Origin: Candidatus Omnitrophota bacterium
GTDB lineage: Bacteria; Omnitrophota; Gorgyraeia; Gygaellales; JAHJCI01
Reading direction: 5' to 3'
Assembly: GCA_016783355.1 (NCBI GenBank)
Contig: JADHWR010000035.1
Span: 1 to 12,179 of the forward strand
DNA: 12,179 bases
Shown: one piece after another, positions 1 through 7,300 of the stretch
How positions within the stretch are numbered: position 1 is the first letter of the stretch
Layout of the letters: the number at the start of each line of letters is the position of its first letter
Notes under the pieces: generated by a model
The model's input: the letters and a program-made list of their open reading frames with translations, nothing else
What the model was told of the DNA's origin: nothing
Database searches by the model: none
Program-made: the position numbers and the translations under genes

Positions 1-646
1 GCGGAGACATTAATTCTAAGAGATTTTCTATGTTTTCCTGAATCATTAATCGGGAAATTCCTTCGTCAGGGGTTTTTGCCTCCTCGTCTTCAATCAAGTC
101 GGAAACCATGATTGAGCCGTCTTCGCCAATCGGGGTATCTAAAGAAAAGGTCTGTGTAGAAAGCCGACTAGCCACCTGCTCAGCTTGCGCCTTAGATATT
201 TTCATTTTTTTGGCAATCTCTTTATTTGTTGGCCGTCGCTTTAATTTCTGAGACAGTCGCTCGCTAGTTTTTTTCCATCTAATTAGTAATTCATTTAAGT
301 AAGCGGGTGTGCGAATTGTCTTAACCTGCTCAGTAATCGCGCGCGTAATGCTTTGTTTTATCCACCAGGCAGCATAGGTGGAAAAGCGAAAGCCTTTGCG
401 GGGATCAAATTTTTTCACTGCCCTCATCAGGCCGATATTTCCTTCTTCAATAATATCCATCAACGGCAGCCCAAAATGGCTGTATCTCTTGGCAATATTA
501 ACCACCAAACGAAGATTGGCGCGAATCATTTTTTGGCGCGCTTGTTCGTCGTTCTTTTTTATCCGCCGGCTTAGCGTTATCTCTTCCTTTGCGCTCAACA
601 GGGGAGTTTTGCGTATTTGCTTAAGGTATGATTTTATCGTTTCCAT
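1..646 (-). CDS. Sigma-70 family RNA polymerase sigma factor (RpoD/RpoS type), 3' end outside window
   Basis: The minus strand reads open from an ATG at 644-646 to the window edge: 215 codons with no stop. Residues 1-33 (METIKSYLKQIRKTPLLSAK...) match sigma region 1.2. Residues 37-110 match regions 2.1-2.4, with the core-binding stretch around LMDIIEEGNIGLMRAVKKFD and the -10 melting and recognition stretch FRFSTYAAWWIKQSITRAI. Residues 115-195 look like region 3. Region 4, which contacts the -35 box, would lie beyond base 1. There is no region 1.1, so it resembles a group 2/3 or minimal primary sigma rather than a full RpoD. The region 2.4/3.0 junction reads VKTIRTPAYL where RpoD usually has a RIPVHM-like string. 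An in-frame TAG lies 24 bases upstream of the ATG, which supports this start, although only a weak GAAG precedes it. It begins 43 bases after ppdK, so it may be co-transcribed or have its own promoter. Confidence 0.92.
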   Translation of the reverse strand, partial: METIKSYLKQIRKTPLLSAKEEITLSRRIKKNDEQARQKMIRANLRLVVNIAKRYSHFGLPLMDIIEEGNIGLMRAVKKFDPRKGFRFSTYAAWWIKQSITRAITEQVKTIRTPAYLNELLIRWKKTSERLSQKLKRRPTNKEIAKKMKISKAQAEQVASRLSTQTFSLDTPIGEDGSIMVSDLIEDEEAKTPDEGISRLMIQENIENLLELMSP

Positions 647-689
647 TGGTATAATCTTCAGGTATAACTATGGATTATAGCTGAATCAA

Positions 690-3500
690 TCATCTTTTAT
701 TATCTTTTAAGGCTGCCTGCGCAGCAGCTAAGCGTGCAATCGGGATACGAAACGGTGAACAGCTTACATAATTCATCTTCATGCGATGGCAAAACTCAAT
801 TGATTGAGGATCCCCTCCGTGCTCACCGCAAATCCCTACCTTTAAATCCGCAAACACCTTTCTTCCCCGCTTGATTCCTATTTCAATCAACTGACCAATC
901 CCTGACTGGTCAATAGTCTGAAATGGATCATTAGCAAGAATTCCTGTTTTCAAATATTCAGGGAGGAACCCTCCTAAGTCATCCCGTGAAAAACCAAACC
1001 CCATCTGGGTTAAATCGTTAGTACCAAAAGAGAAAAACTCAGCTACCCTGGCTAACTCATCGGCTAATAGGGCGGCGCGCGGAATCTCAATCATTGTTCC
1101 AAAGGAGTGAGGAATCCTCTTAAGCTTATATAATGCTTTAACCTCCTGATATACTCTCTTGGCAATCACCAGTTGATTTTCTAATTCCTTAACCTCGCCT
1201 ACCACAGGAACCATTATCTCTGGATTTGCTTTTAGGCCATGACTAATTAATTCTGCTGCTGCCTCAAAGATGGCACGGATTTGCATCTGGCTAATCTCAG
1301 GATAGGTCACCCCTAAACGCACTCCTCGATGCCCCATCATCGGGTTGGATTCACGCAAGCTATCTGCCCTTTGCTCCAGTTTCTCCATACTTATATTTAA
1401 ACTTTTAGCCAATTCCTCTCTCTGTTCAGGATTATTAGGAACAAACTCATGTAAGGGCGGATCTAATAACCTGATTGTTACCGGTAATCCCTCCATGACC
1501 TCAAGCGTCTTTTTGATATCATTCTTCACATAAGGAAAAAGTTCATCCAGGGCCTGACTGCGCTCAGAGGCATCGCCCGATATAATCATCTTACGCAGAA
1601 AAAACAAGGGCTTCTCTGAGCCTTTACCATAAAACATATGCTCGGTACGAAAGAGCCCAATTCCCTGCGCACCGAATGCACGTGCCCGCCGGGCATCCTC
1701 GGGCGTATCGGCATTGGTACGAATCTTAAGCTTGCGTGCGCGGTCGCAGAGTTTAAGGAAATCATTGAAAACCTTATTTTCTTCTGACACAGACACCATC
1801 GGTAGCTTTCCTTCATAGAGCAACCCCTTGCTACCATTGAGCGTAATCCAATCGCCCTCCTTGAGTGTTTTACTATCTACGCCTAGATACTTGTCTGCGT
1901 AATTAATATCTAATCCGCCACAACCTACAATGCAGCACTTTCCCCAACCACGGGCAACCAAAGCAGCATGGGAGGTCATGCCTCCCCTTGCCGTCAGAAC
2001 TGCCACGGCAGCACGCATACCCTCAACATCCTCGGGGTTAGTTTCCTCGCGCACCAGGATTACTTTTTTCCCTTCCTCTTTCCATTTAACCGCATCAGAT
2101 GCAGAGAAAACAATCTGGCCTGAGGCACCGCCTGGCCCAGCAGGTAACCCCTTGGCTAAAGGGCTATGCGCTCTTTCTGCCACAGGGTCAATAATTGGAT
2201 GCAGTAATTCATCTAGCTGTTCGGGGGTAACCCGCTTTACTGCCTCTTTGTCGGTAATTAATTTTTCTTTATACATATCAAAAGCCATAGCCACAGCTGC
2301 CGGACCATTGCGCTTACCTACGCGCGTCTGCAGCATAAACAAGCGGCCATCCTCAATGGTAAATTCAATATCCTGCATATCATGATAGTGCCTCTCCAGG
2401 CGACTGCGGATTTTAGCAAGTTGATTATAAATCGCCGGCATCACCTTTTCCAAACTAGGTAAATCTTTATTGTGCTCACTCTGGGAATACTCATTGATTG
2501 GTGCCGGCGTGCGAATACCGGCCACAACATCTTCGCCTTGTGCATTAATCAAGTATTCACCATAGAACTGATTCTCGCCATTCCCGGGGTTGCGCGTAAA
2601 GCCAACGCCCGTAGCTGAATTTGGCCCGAGATTGCCAAAAACCATAGTCTGCACGTTTACTGCTGTGCCCCATTCATCAGGAATACCTTCAATCCGCCGA
2701 TAAGATATAGCACGCTTGCCATTCCAAGAAGAAAATACTGCTCCCACTGCTCCCCAAAGTTGAGCATTGTGCTCATCTGGAAAATCCTTACCTAATACCT
2801 CCTTTACCTTCACCTTGAATAAATTACAAAGCTTCTTTAAATCTTCTGCATCTAAATCGATATCCGATTCTATCTGCTTGGCTTCCTTCATCTGGGACAT
2901 TATCTTCTCCAGCTGCCGACGAATACCCTCTCCTTCACCCTTCGGTTCAATACCCGCAGCCTTCTCCATTACTACATCTGAATACATCATCATCAAACGC
3001 CGGTAAGCATCGTAAACAAACCGCTGATTGCCTTGAGTTTTTTTAATTAAGCCGGGTATGGTCCTTGAGGTTAAACCAACATTAAGCACTGTTTCCATCA
3101 TTCCGGGCATTGATTTCCTTGCCCCCGAACGCACAGAAACCAGGAGTGGGTTATTGGTGTCTCCGAATTTTTTATTCATCAACACCTCTACCTTCTTCAT
3201 TGCCTGGCCTACCTTATTCTTTAAGCCAGCAGGGTAACGCTTTCTATTTTTATAATAATAGGTACAAACCTCGGTCGTAATCGTAAACCCCGGCGGAACA
3301 GGTAAGCGCAAATCTTTATGCCCGGCCATCTCCGCCAAATTCGCTCCCTTTCCACCCAAGAGCTCTTTCATTTTTCCATGACCATCTGCCTTTCCACCGC
3401 CAAAGAAGTAAACCCCGTTAGAAACTTTCTTTCCCCTGCCAACCTTCTTACCCCTAGAAACTTTTTTGTTTCTAACGGGGTGAACGTATTTCGCTGCCAT
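690..3500 (-). CDS. ppdK: Pyruvate, phosphate dikinase
   Basis: Interconverts pyruvate + ATP + Pi and PEP + AMP + PPi in the cytoplasm, at the glycolysis/gluconeogenesis junction. The order of domains is typical: N-terminal nucleotide-binding part starting YFFGGGKADG at residue 31 and GGKGANLAEMA; the ATP-grasp end with FMLQTRVGKRNG; the swivelling phosphohistidine domain with GGMTSHAALVARG, the catalytic His at residue 511; and the C-terminal TIM barrel with SFGTNDLTQMGFGFSRDD and GICGEHGG, the catalytic Cys at residue 891. At 936 residues it is longer than the usual ~870-890. Part of the excess is a 24-residue insert at residues 7-30, encoded by a palindromic repeat. Removing it restores KYV-YFFGGG, the normal family start. 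The start is set by AAGGAGG 9 bases upstream. The gene follows glyS by 21 bases, so the two are probably one transcript. Confidence 0.97.
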   Translation of the reverse strand: MAAKYVHPVRNKKVSRGKKVGRGKKVSNGVYFFGGGKADGHGKMKELLGGKGANLAEMAGHKDLRLPVPPGFTITTEVCTYYYKNRKRYPAGLKNKVGQAMKKVEVLMNKKFGDTNNPLLVSVRSGARKSMPGMMETVLNVGLTSRTIPGLIKKTQGNQRFVYDAYRRLMMMYSDVVMEKAAGIEPKGEGEGIRRQLEKIMSQMKEAKQIESDIDLDAEDLKKLCNLFKVKVKEVLGKDFPDEHNAQLWGAVGAVFSSWNGKRAISYRRIEGIPDEWGTAVNVQTMVFGNLGPNSATGVGFTRNPGNGENQFYGEYLINAQGEDVVAGIRTPAPINEYSQSEHNKDLPSLEKVMPAIYNQLAKIRSRLERHYHDMQDIEFTIEDGRLFMLQTRVGKRNGPAAVAMAFDMYKEKLITDKEAVKRVTPEQLDELLHPIIDPVAERAHSPLAKGLPAGPGGASGQIVFSASDAVKWKEEGKKVILVREETNPEDVEGMRAAVAVLTARGGMTSHAALVARGWGKCCIVGCGGLDINYADKYLGVDSKTLKEGDWITLNGSKGLLYEGKLPMVSVSEENKVFNDFLKLCDRARKLKIRTNADTPEDARRARAFGAQGIGLFRTEHMFYGKGSEKPLFFLRKMIISGDASERSQALDELFPYVKNDIKKTLEVMEGLPVTIRLLDPPLHEFVPNNPEQREELAKSLNISMEKLEQRADSLRESNPMMGHRGVRLGVTYPEISQMQIRAIFEAAAELISHGLKANPEIMVPVVGEVKELENQLVIAKRVYQEVKALYKLKRIPHSFGTMIEIPRAALLADELARVAEFFSFGTNDLTQMGFGFSRDDLGGFLPEYLKTGILANDPFQTIDQSGIGQLIEIGIKRGRKVFADLKVGICGEHGGDPQSIEFCHRMKMNYVSCSPFRIPIARLAAAQAALKDNKR
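3413..3480. repeat. Palindromic element inserted in-frame near the 5' end of ppdK
   Basis: Perfect 12-base inverted repeats, CCCCGTTAGAAA at 3413-3424 and TTTCTAACGGGG at 3469-3480, bound a 68-base segment. On the coding strand it encodes residues 7-30 of PPDK, beginning HPVRN and ending KKVSNGV. The core contains three imperfect 18-base units (KKVSRG, KKVGRG, KKVSNG). An extra TTTCTAGGGG in the middle pairs with the left arm, so the element could have grown by internal duplication. It shares its termini with the element inside glyS. The net gain is 72 bases, a multiple of three, and the reading frame is kept. Confidence 0.9.
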
Positions 3501-3509
3501 TTCAAAAAT

Positions 3510-3516
3510 CCTCCTT
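3510..3516 (-). promoter_or_regulatory. Ribosome binding site of ppdK
   Basis: AAGGAGG on the minus strand, 9 bases before the ppdK ATG and overlapping none of glyS. It fixes the start upstream of the palindromic insert, which means the inserted peptide is translated. Confidence 0.85.
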
Positions 3517-3521
3517 TTACT

Positions 3522-4880
3522 TTAACCAGCCAATCTTTGCTTTAGATAATCCTTTAGTTTATCTATACCTATACGGTCCTGGTTCATTGTATCTCTATCC
3601 CTTACCGTTACCTTCCTATCCTCTAAAGACTCCACATCAACGGTCACGCAATACGGCGTACCCACCTCATCTTGACGCCGATAAAGCTTCCCGATTGCTG
3701 CTGTATCATCATAAACACAAAAATACTTCTTTTTTAAATCTTGGCAAATATTCCTGGCGAGTTCAACAATCTCTGCGCGATTAGTTAACAGAGGCAAGAC
3801 CGCTACTTTTATCGGAGCTAAATCCTTATGCAGGCTTAAGAATACCCTCTTTCTTTTCTTTACCTCTTCCTCGCGATAAGCATCAACCAAAAAAGCCAGT
3901 GTCGTTCGATCCACTCCGCCGGAAGGCTCAATAATATAAGGATAAAATCTTTCCTTGGATTCAGTATCAAAATATCTGAAATCCTTGCCAGAGGACTCCC
4001 CATGCTGCTTTAAATCAAAATCAGTACGGTTAGCAATTCCTTCTAATTCCTGCCAGCCAAAGGGAAATTTATATTCAATATCTGTGCAGGCAGCAGCATA
4101 ATGCGCAAGCTCATCCTGCCCATGCAGGCGCTTACGTAGGTTTTCCTTTCTTATGCCCAAATTTATATACCAGTTAAATCTATCCTCAATCCACTCTTCT
4201 AATTTTTTATCTGCGTGATCAGGATGAACAAAATACTCTATCTCCATCTGTTCAAATTCTCGCGTGCGAAAGGTGAAATTCCCCGGAGTAACCTCGTTCC
4301 TGAATGCCTTGCCAATCTGAGCCAACCCAAAGGGCAGCTTTGGATGACAGCTATCCAGGACATTCAAAAAATTAACAAACATGCCCTGCGCTGTTTCCGG
4401 CCGAAGATAAAGCAAGCTAGCCTTATCCTCCACTACTCCTTGATAAGTCTTAAACATAAGATTAAATGGCCTGGCCTCGGTCAGTTTACCGCCGCAGTCC
4501 GGGCAAATATTTTTATCCTTAACCCCGTTAGAAAGTCCCTTCCCCTTAGGAGACTTCTTTCTAACGGGGTTAAGGTCAGCGATTTTAAATAACTTATGGC
4601 AGGTTTTACAATCACTTTTGTAATCATGAAATTGCTTGATATGCCCTGAGGCATCCCAGACATTGGGGTGCATGAGAATTGCTGCATCCATGCCGTAGAT
4701 ATCATCCCGGCAGTGAACATTTGCCTTCCACCATGCTCTTTTTACATTATTCTTAAACTCAACACCGAAAGGACCGTAATCCCAGGTATTACTTAGCCCC
4801 CCATAGATATCGGAATTGGCAAAAATAAAACCTCGCCGCTTGCAAAGAGAAACAATATTATCCATCAAATCATCGCCCAT
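3522..4880 (-). CDS. glyS: Glycyl-tRNA synthetase, single-chain dimeric type
   Basis: Class II synthetase that charges tRNA-Gly with glycine. Residues 9-50 carry the family start (IVSLCKRRGFIF, SDIYGGLSNTWDYGPFGVEFKNN). A zinc-ribbon-like insertion has C91/C94 and C126/C129. Motif 2 is FRNEVTPGNFTFRTREFEQME near 193-213, motif 3 is PSGGVDRTTLAFL near 319-331, and the anticodon-binding domain spans about 356-450. This is the one-chain alpha2 form, not the GlyQ+GlyS heterotetramer. Between the two zinc cysteine pairs lies an extra peptide, NPVRKKSPKGKGLSNGV, from a palindromic repeat. ATG at 4880 is the longest start. An ATG at 4865 gives MDNIVSLCKRRGF, closer to the usual family start, and no strong ribosome site decides between them. 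ppdK follows 21 bases downstream. Confidence 0.96.
   Translation of the reverse strand: MGDDLMDNIVSLCKRRGFIFANSDIYGGLSNTWDYGPFGVEFKNNVKRAWWKANVHCRDDIYGMDAAILMHPNVWDASGHIKQFHDYKSDCKTCHKLFKIADLNPVRKKSPKGKGLSNGVKDKNICPDCGGKLTEARPFNLMFKTYQGVVEDKASLLYLRPETAQGMFVNFLNVLDSCHPKLPFGLAQIGKAFRNEVTPGNFTFRTREFEQMEIEYFVHPDHADKKLEEWIEDRFNWYINLGIRKENLRKRLHGQDELAHYAAACTDIEYKFPFGWQELEGIANRTDFDLKQHGESSGKDFRYFDTESKERFYPYIIEPSGGVDRTTLAFLVDAYREEEVKKRKRVFLSLHKDLAPIKVAVLPLLTNRAEIVELARNICQDLKKKYFCVYDDTAAIGKLYRRQDEVGTPYCVTVDVESLEDRKVTVRDRDTMNQDRIGIDKLKDYLKQRLAG
4517..4575. repeat. Palindromic element inserted in-frame inside glyS
   Basis: Perfect 19-base inverted repeats at 4517-4535 (CCTTAACCCCGTTAGAAAG) and 4557-4575 flank a 21-base core, giving a strong hairpin. 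The coding strand reads LNPVRKKSPKGKGLSNGVK (residues 103-121), placed between the CxxC pairs of the zinc ribbon, a loop that should tolerate length change. The inner 12 bases of each arm are identical to the arms of the ppdK element. The antisense frame also reads NPVR...SNGV. Confidence 0.92.
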
Positions 4881-4894
4881 AATCCAACCCTACT

Positions 4895-4961
4895 TTTTAG
4901 GGACACCCTTTCTGTCGTTTGGGGGACACCCTTGCGCTGAATACGAGGATGTCCCCTAAAA
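4895..4961. repeat. GGGACACCC-family palindromic repeat, copy 1 (panB-glyS spacer)
   Basis: TTTTAGGGACA at 4895-4905 faces TGTCCCCTAAAA at 4950-4961 with one base indel. Inside, GGGACACCCTT is repeated directly at 4900-4910 and 4923-4933, and GGGGACA at 4922-4928 pairs with TGTCCCC at 4950-4956. No reading frame of note is present. Either outer or inner stems can form, so it may be a composite of two inserted units. Confidence 0.7.
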
Positions 4962-4988
4962 CCTAAAAAATGCCAAATTTTTCAATTC

Positions 4989-5024
4989 AGGGACACCCTC
5001 CCGATTGGCGCAAAGGGTGTCCCT
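4989..5024. repeat. GGGACACCC-family palindromic repeat, copy 2 (after panB)
   Basis: Perfect 11-base arms AGGGACACCCT (4989-4999) and AGGGTGTCCCT (5014-5024) around a 14-base loop containing CCCGATTGGCGCAA. It begins 4 bases after the panB stop on the transcribed strand. The RNA hairpin is strong, but no U-run follows, so intrinsic termination is doubtful. It could protect mRNA ends or simply be a repeat. Confidence 0.8.
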
Positions 5025-5028
5025 AATA

Positions 5029-5865
5029 TTACTTGAGCTTTTTAAGCTCCTCTTCTTTTATCGTGAAGCTATGTTCTTTAGTGGGAAACCTACCTTCAAT
5101 AACCTCTTTCTTATAATCCTGGATTGCCTTCTCAATTTGAGAGGATAGATTAATATACTGTTTAACAAATTTTGGCTTGAAGCGCTCAAATAAACCCAAT
5201 AAGTCGTGGGTTACCAAAACTTGGCCATCACAACTCGCTCCTGCACCAATGCCAATTGTCGGTATCTTTAATTTACGAGTAATAATCTCGGCTATCTTAT
5301 CCGGCACGCACTCAAGGACAATAGAAAAGCAACCGCATTTTTCTAAATCCTGTGCCTGTTGGATTAACCTCTCTGCAGCCTGAGCATCTTTTCCCTGAAC
5401 CTTAAATCCACCTAACTTATCTGCGGTTTGAGGCGTAAGCCCAATATGCCCCATCACCCCAATGCCTGCCTTTATGATCGCCTCGGTTACCTCCAAGCAC
5501 TGGTTAAACCACTCCAGTTTTACTGCATCGCAACCTGCCTCATCAATAAATCTCTTGGCATTCATTACTGATTCAGCAGGGTTAACCTGATAAGATTCGT
5601 AAGGCATATCTCCGATAACCAACGTAGATTTTATCCCGCGCGTTACTGCCTTGGCATGATGAATCATTTCCATCATCCCCACCTGCGTTGTTGACTCCAA
5701 GCCCAATACTACGTTTGCCAAGGAATCACCCACCAGAATCATATCAATACCTGCGCGATCAATCAGAGAAGCCAGAGGAAAATCATATGCAGTAAGCATA
5801 GTTATCTTTTCGCCTCTTTGTTTCTTCGTGATAATATCGTTTATCGTTATTTTATTGCCTTGCAT
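5029..5865 (-). CDS. panB: 3-methyl-2-oxobutanoate hydroxymethyltransferase (ketopantoate synthase)
   Basis: Transfers a hydroxymethyl group from methylene-tetrahydrofolate to alpha-ketoisovalerate, the first committed step to pantothenate and CoA. The 278 residues match the family length. Expected Mg ligands are visible as D47 (VGDSLANVVLG), D86 (IGDMPYESY) and E118 (VKLEW). The catalytic Glu is E185 in SIVLECVP. GHIGLTPQ (139-146) and IGIGAGASCDGQVLVTHDLLG are also typical. A small oddity is KLEW where most members have KLEGG. The ATG follows a run of seven G on the coding strand, a plausible though unusual ribosome site, and is 18 bases after the nfnB stop, so it is likely in the same transcript. 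The next pathway enzyme, a PanE-like reductase, is encoded about 5.3 kb upstream in the same direction. Confidence 0.97.
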   Translation of the reverse strand: MQGNKITINDIITKKQRGEKITMLTAYDFPLASLIDRAGIDMILVGDSLANVVLGLESTTQVGMMEMIHHAKAVTRGIKSTLVIGDMPYESYQVNPAESVMNAKRFIDEAGCDAVKLEWFNQCLEVTEAIIKAGIGVMGHIGLTPQTADKLGGFKVQGKDAQAAERLIQQAQDLEKCGCFSIVLECVPDKIAEIITRKLKIPTIGIGAGASCDGQVLVTHDLLGLFERFKPKFVKQYINLSSQIEKAIQDYKKEVIEGRFPTKEHSFTIKEEELKKLK

Positions 5866-5883
5866 ATATCCCCCCCGAGTTGC

Positions 5884-7281
5884 TTAAAGCAACTTTCTTA
5901 CATACCGATCAATCTCAACCGCTGCCTTCTTTCCTGCACCCATTGCGGAGATTACTGTATCCGCGCCAGTAATTATATCGCCTCCGGCAAAAACTCCGGA
6001 GATTGAAGTCATCAAATTCTCATCCACCCAGATTGTACCATTAGGATTAATTTTTAAATTCGGCGTAACCTTAGCAAGTAAGGGATTCGGCTTTTGGCCA
6101 ACGGCCACAATCACTGTATCCACATCAAGGACAAAGTTGGAATTTTGCACCGGTACAGGTCGCCTTCTGCCTGAATCATCAGGCGCACCTAATTCCATCT
6201 TTATGCATTCTAAACCACACACAAAGCCATCTTTATCGCTCAGTATCTTTATCGGCTGGGTAAGTAATCTAAACGGCAAACCCTCAGACTTGGCATTCTC
6301 GATCTCCTCTCTACGCGCAGGCATCTCTTTTTCTGTGCGTCGATAAACCAATTGGGTCTGTCTGCCTAATCTAATTGCCACGCGTGCGCAATCAAAAGCC
6401 ACATTGCCCCCTCCGATTACGGCAACCCTACTGCCAATATTTATCGGTGTGGCATATTCAGGAAACCGATAAGCCTTCATTAGATTTATCCGGGTGAGGA
6501 ACTCATTTGCCGAATAGACGCAACCCAGGTTCTCACCGGGTATAGCCAAAAATTGTGGCAGGCCAGCACCAACAGCAAGAAAAATTGCCTGTACACCCTG
6601 AGCAAATAAATCAGAAAGGGTTAGCGTTCGACCGATAAGAACATCGGTATCCAACCTTACGCCCAGGCTCTCAATGTATTCCAGTTCTTTATGGACAATT
6701 ACCTTGGGCAAACGGAATTCCGGTATCCCATAACTCAATACGCCACCAGCAATATGTAATGACTCAAAGAGCAAGACTGAATAACCTATTTTAGCAAGAT
6801 CTGCTGCTGTTGTCAAGCCAGCGGGACCACTTCCCGCTATCGCAACTTTGGAATCTCGGACTTCGGATTTCCGCATAAGGCATTCCCCTGCCAACCGAGG
6901 ACTAACAACCGAAGACTTATCTAATTCACAATCTGCTGCGTATCTTTCTAATGCGCCAATATTAATCGGGACATTCTTTTTATTGAGTAGGCATAGTTTT
7001 TCGCATTGATCTTCCTGAGGACACACTCGACCACAGATTGCTGGCAGATTATTCTTCTCCTTTATCTTCCAGAGCGCTTCCCTGCGTCTACCCTGGAGGA
7101 TAAAACTAATAAAGGCGGGAATATCTATTCCTATTGGGCAGCCATCAATGCATTTCGGCTGCTTGCACTGAAGACACCTCTTTGCTTCCGCGATTGCCTG
7201 TTCTTCAGAAAGGCCTTGTGAGACCTCATTAAAATTCTTAATTCTTTGTTTGGGTAACTGCTGTCTGACTTTTTGTCGCAT
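5884..7281 (-). CDS. nfnB: NADPH-binding large subunit of NfnAB/SudAB-type oxidoreductase (GltD-like)
   Basis: A 465-residue FAD and iron-sulfur flavoprotein related to the glutamate synthase small subunit. N-terminal cysteines C36, C39, C44, C48 and C83, C87, C93, C97 are the usual ligands for two [4Fe-4S] clusters. A first dinucleotide fold has AGSGPAG at 149-155, a second is VIGGGNVAFDCARVAIRLG, and the C-terminal FAD end is GGDIITGADTVISAMGAGKKAA. Alone it would be called glutamate synthase beta subunit. Directly upstream is a DihydroOrotate-dehydrogenase-beta-like partner, and that pair is the signature of NfnAB, which couples NADH and reduced ferredoxin to NADP reduction. No GltB large subunit is in the window. 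The linker at about 121-146 looks longer than usual. There is no clear ribosome site before ATG 7279-7281. Confidence 0.88.
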   Translation of the reverse strand: MRQKVRQQLPKQRIKNFNEVSQGLSEEQAIAEAKRCLQCKQPKCIDGCPIGIDIPAFISFILQGRRREALWKIKEKNNLPAICGRVCPQEDQCEKLCLLNKKNVPINIGALERYAADCELDKSSVVSPRLAGECLMRKSEVRDSKVAIAGSGPAGLTTAADLAKIGYSVLLFESLHIAGGVLSYGIPEFRLPKVIVHKELEYIESLGVRLDTDVLIGRTLTLSDLFAQGVQAIFLAVGAGLPQFLAIPGENLGCVYSANEFLTRINLMKAYRFPEYATPINIGSRVAVIGGGNVAFDCARVAIRLGRQTQLVYRRTEKEMPARREEIENAKSEGLPFRLLTQPIKILSDKDGFVCGLECIKMELGAPDDSGRRRPVPVQNSNFVLDVDTVIVAVGQKPNPLLAKVTPNLKINPNGTIWVDENLMTSISGVFAGGDIITGADTVISAMGAGKKAAVEIDRYVRKLL

Positions 7282-7300
7282 AATCTATTTTATTTGATTT

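Noticed and set aside
674..679. TATAAT-like -10 box for the sigma factor gene in the 43-base gap
   Set aside because: No acceptable -35 hexamer at 16-18 bases. AT-rich gaps give such matches by chance.
1930..2385. 151-codon plus-strand ORF
   Set aside because: Lies wholly opposite conserved ppdK catalytic sequence, with no family resemblance and no ribosome site.
4215..4592. Plus-strand ORF reading NPVRKSLPLRRLLSNGV
   Set aside because: It is the antisense of glyS. The familiar peptide ends come from the palindrome symmetry and not from a real gene.
5884..7281. Glutamate synthase small subunit as the function of the 465-residue flavoprotein
   Set aside because: No large glutamate synthase subunit is nearby and the adjacent DHOD-beta-like subunit indicates an Nfn/Sud complex. 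The alternative remains possible but less likely.
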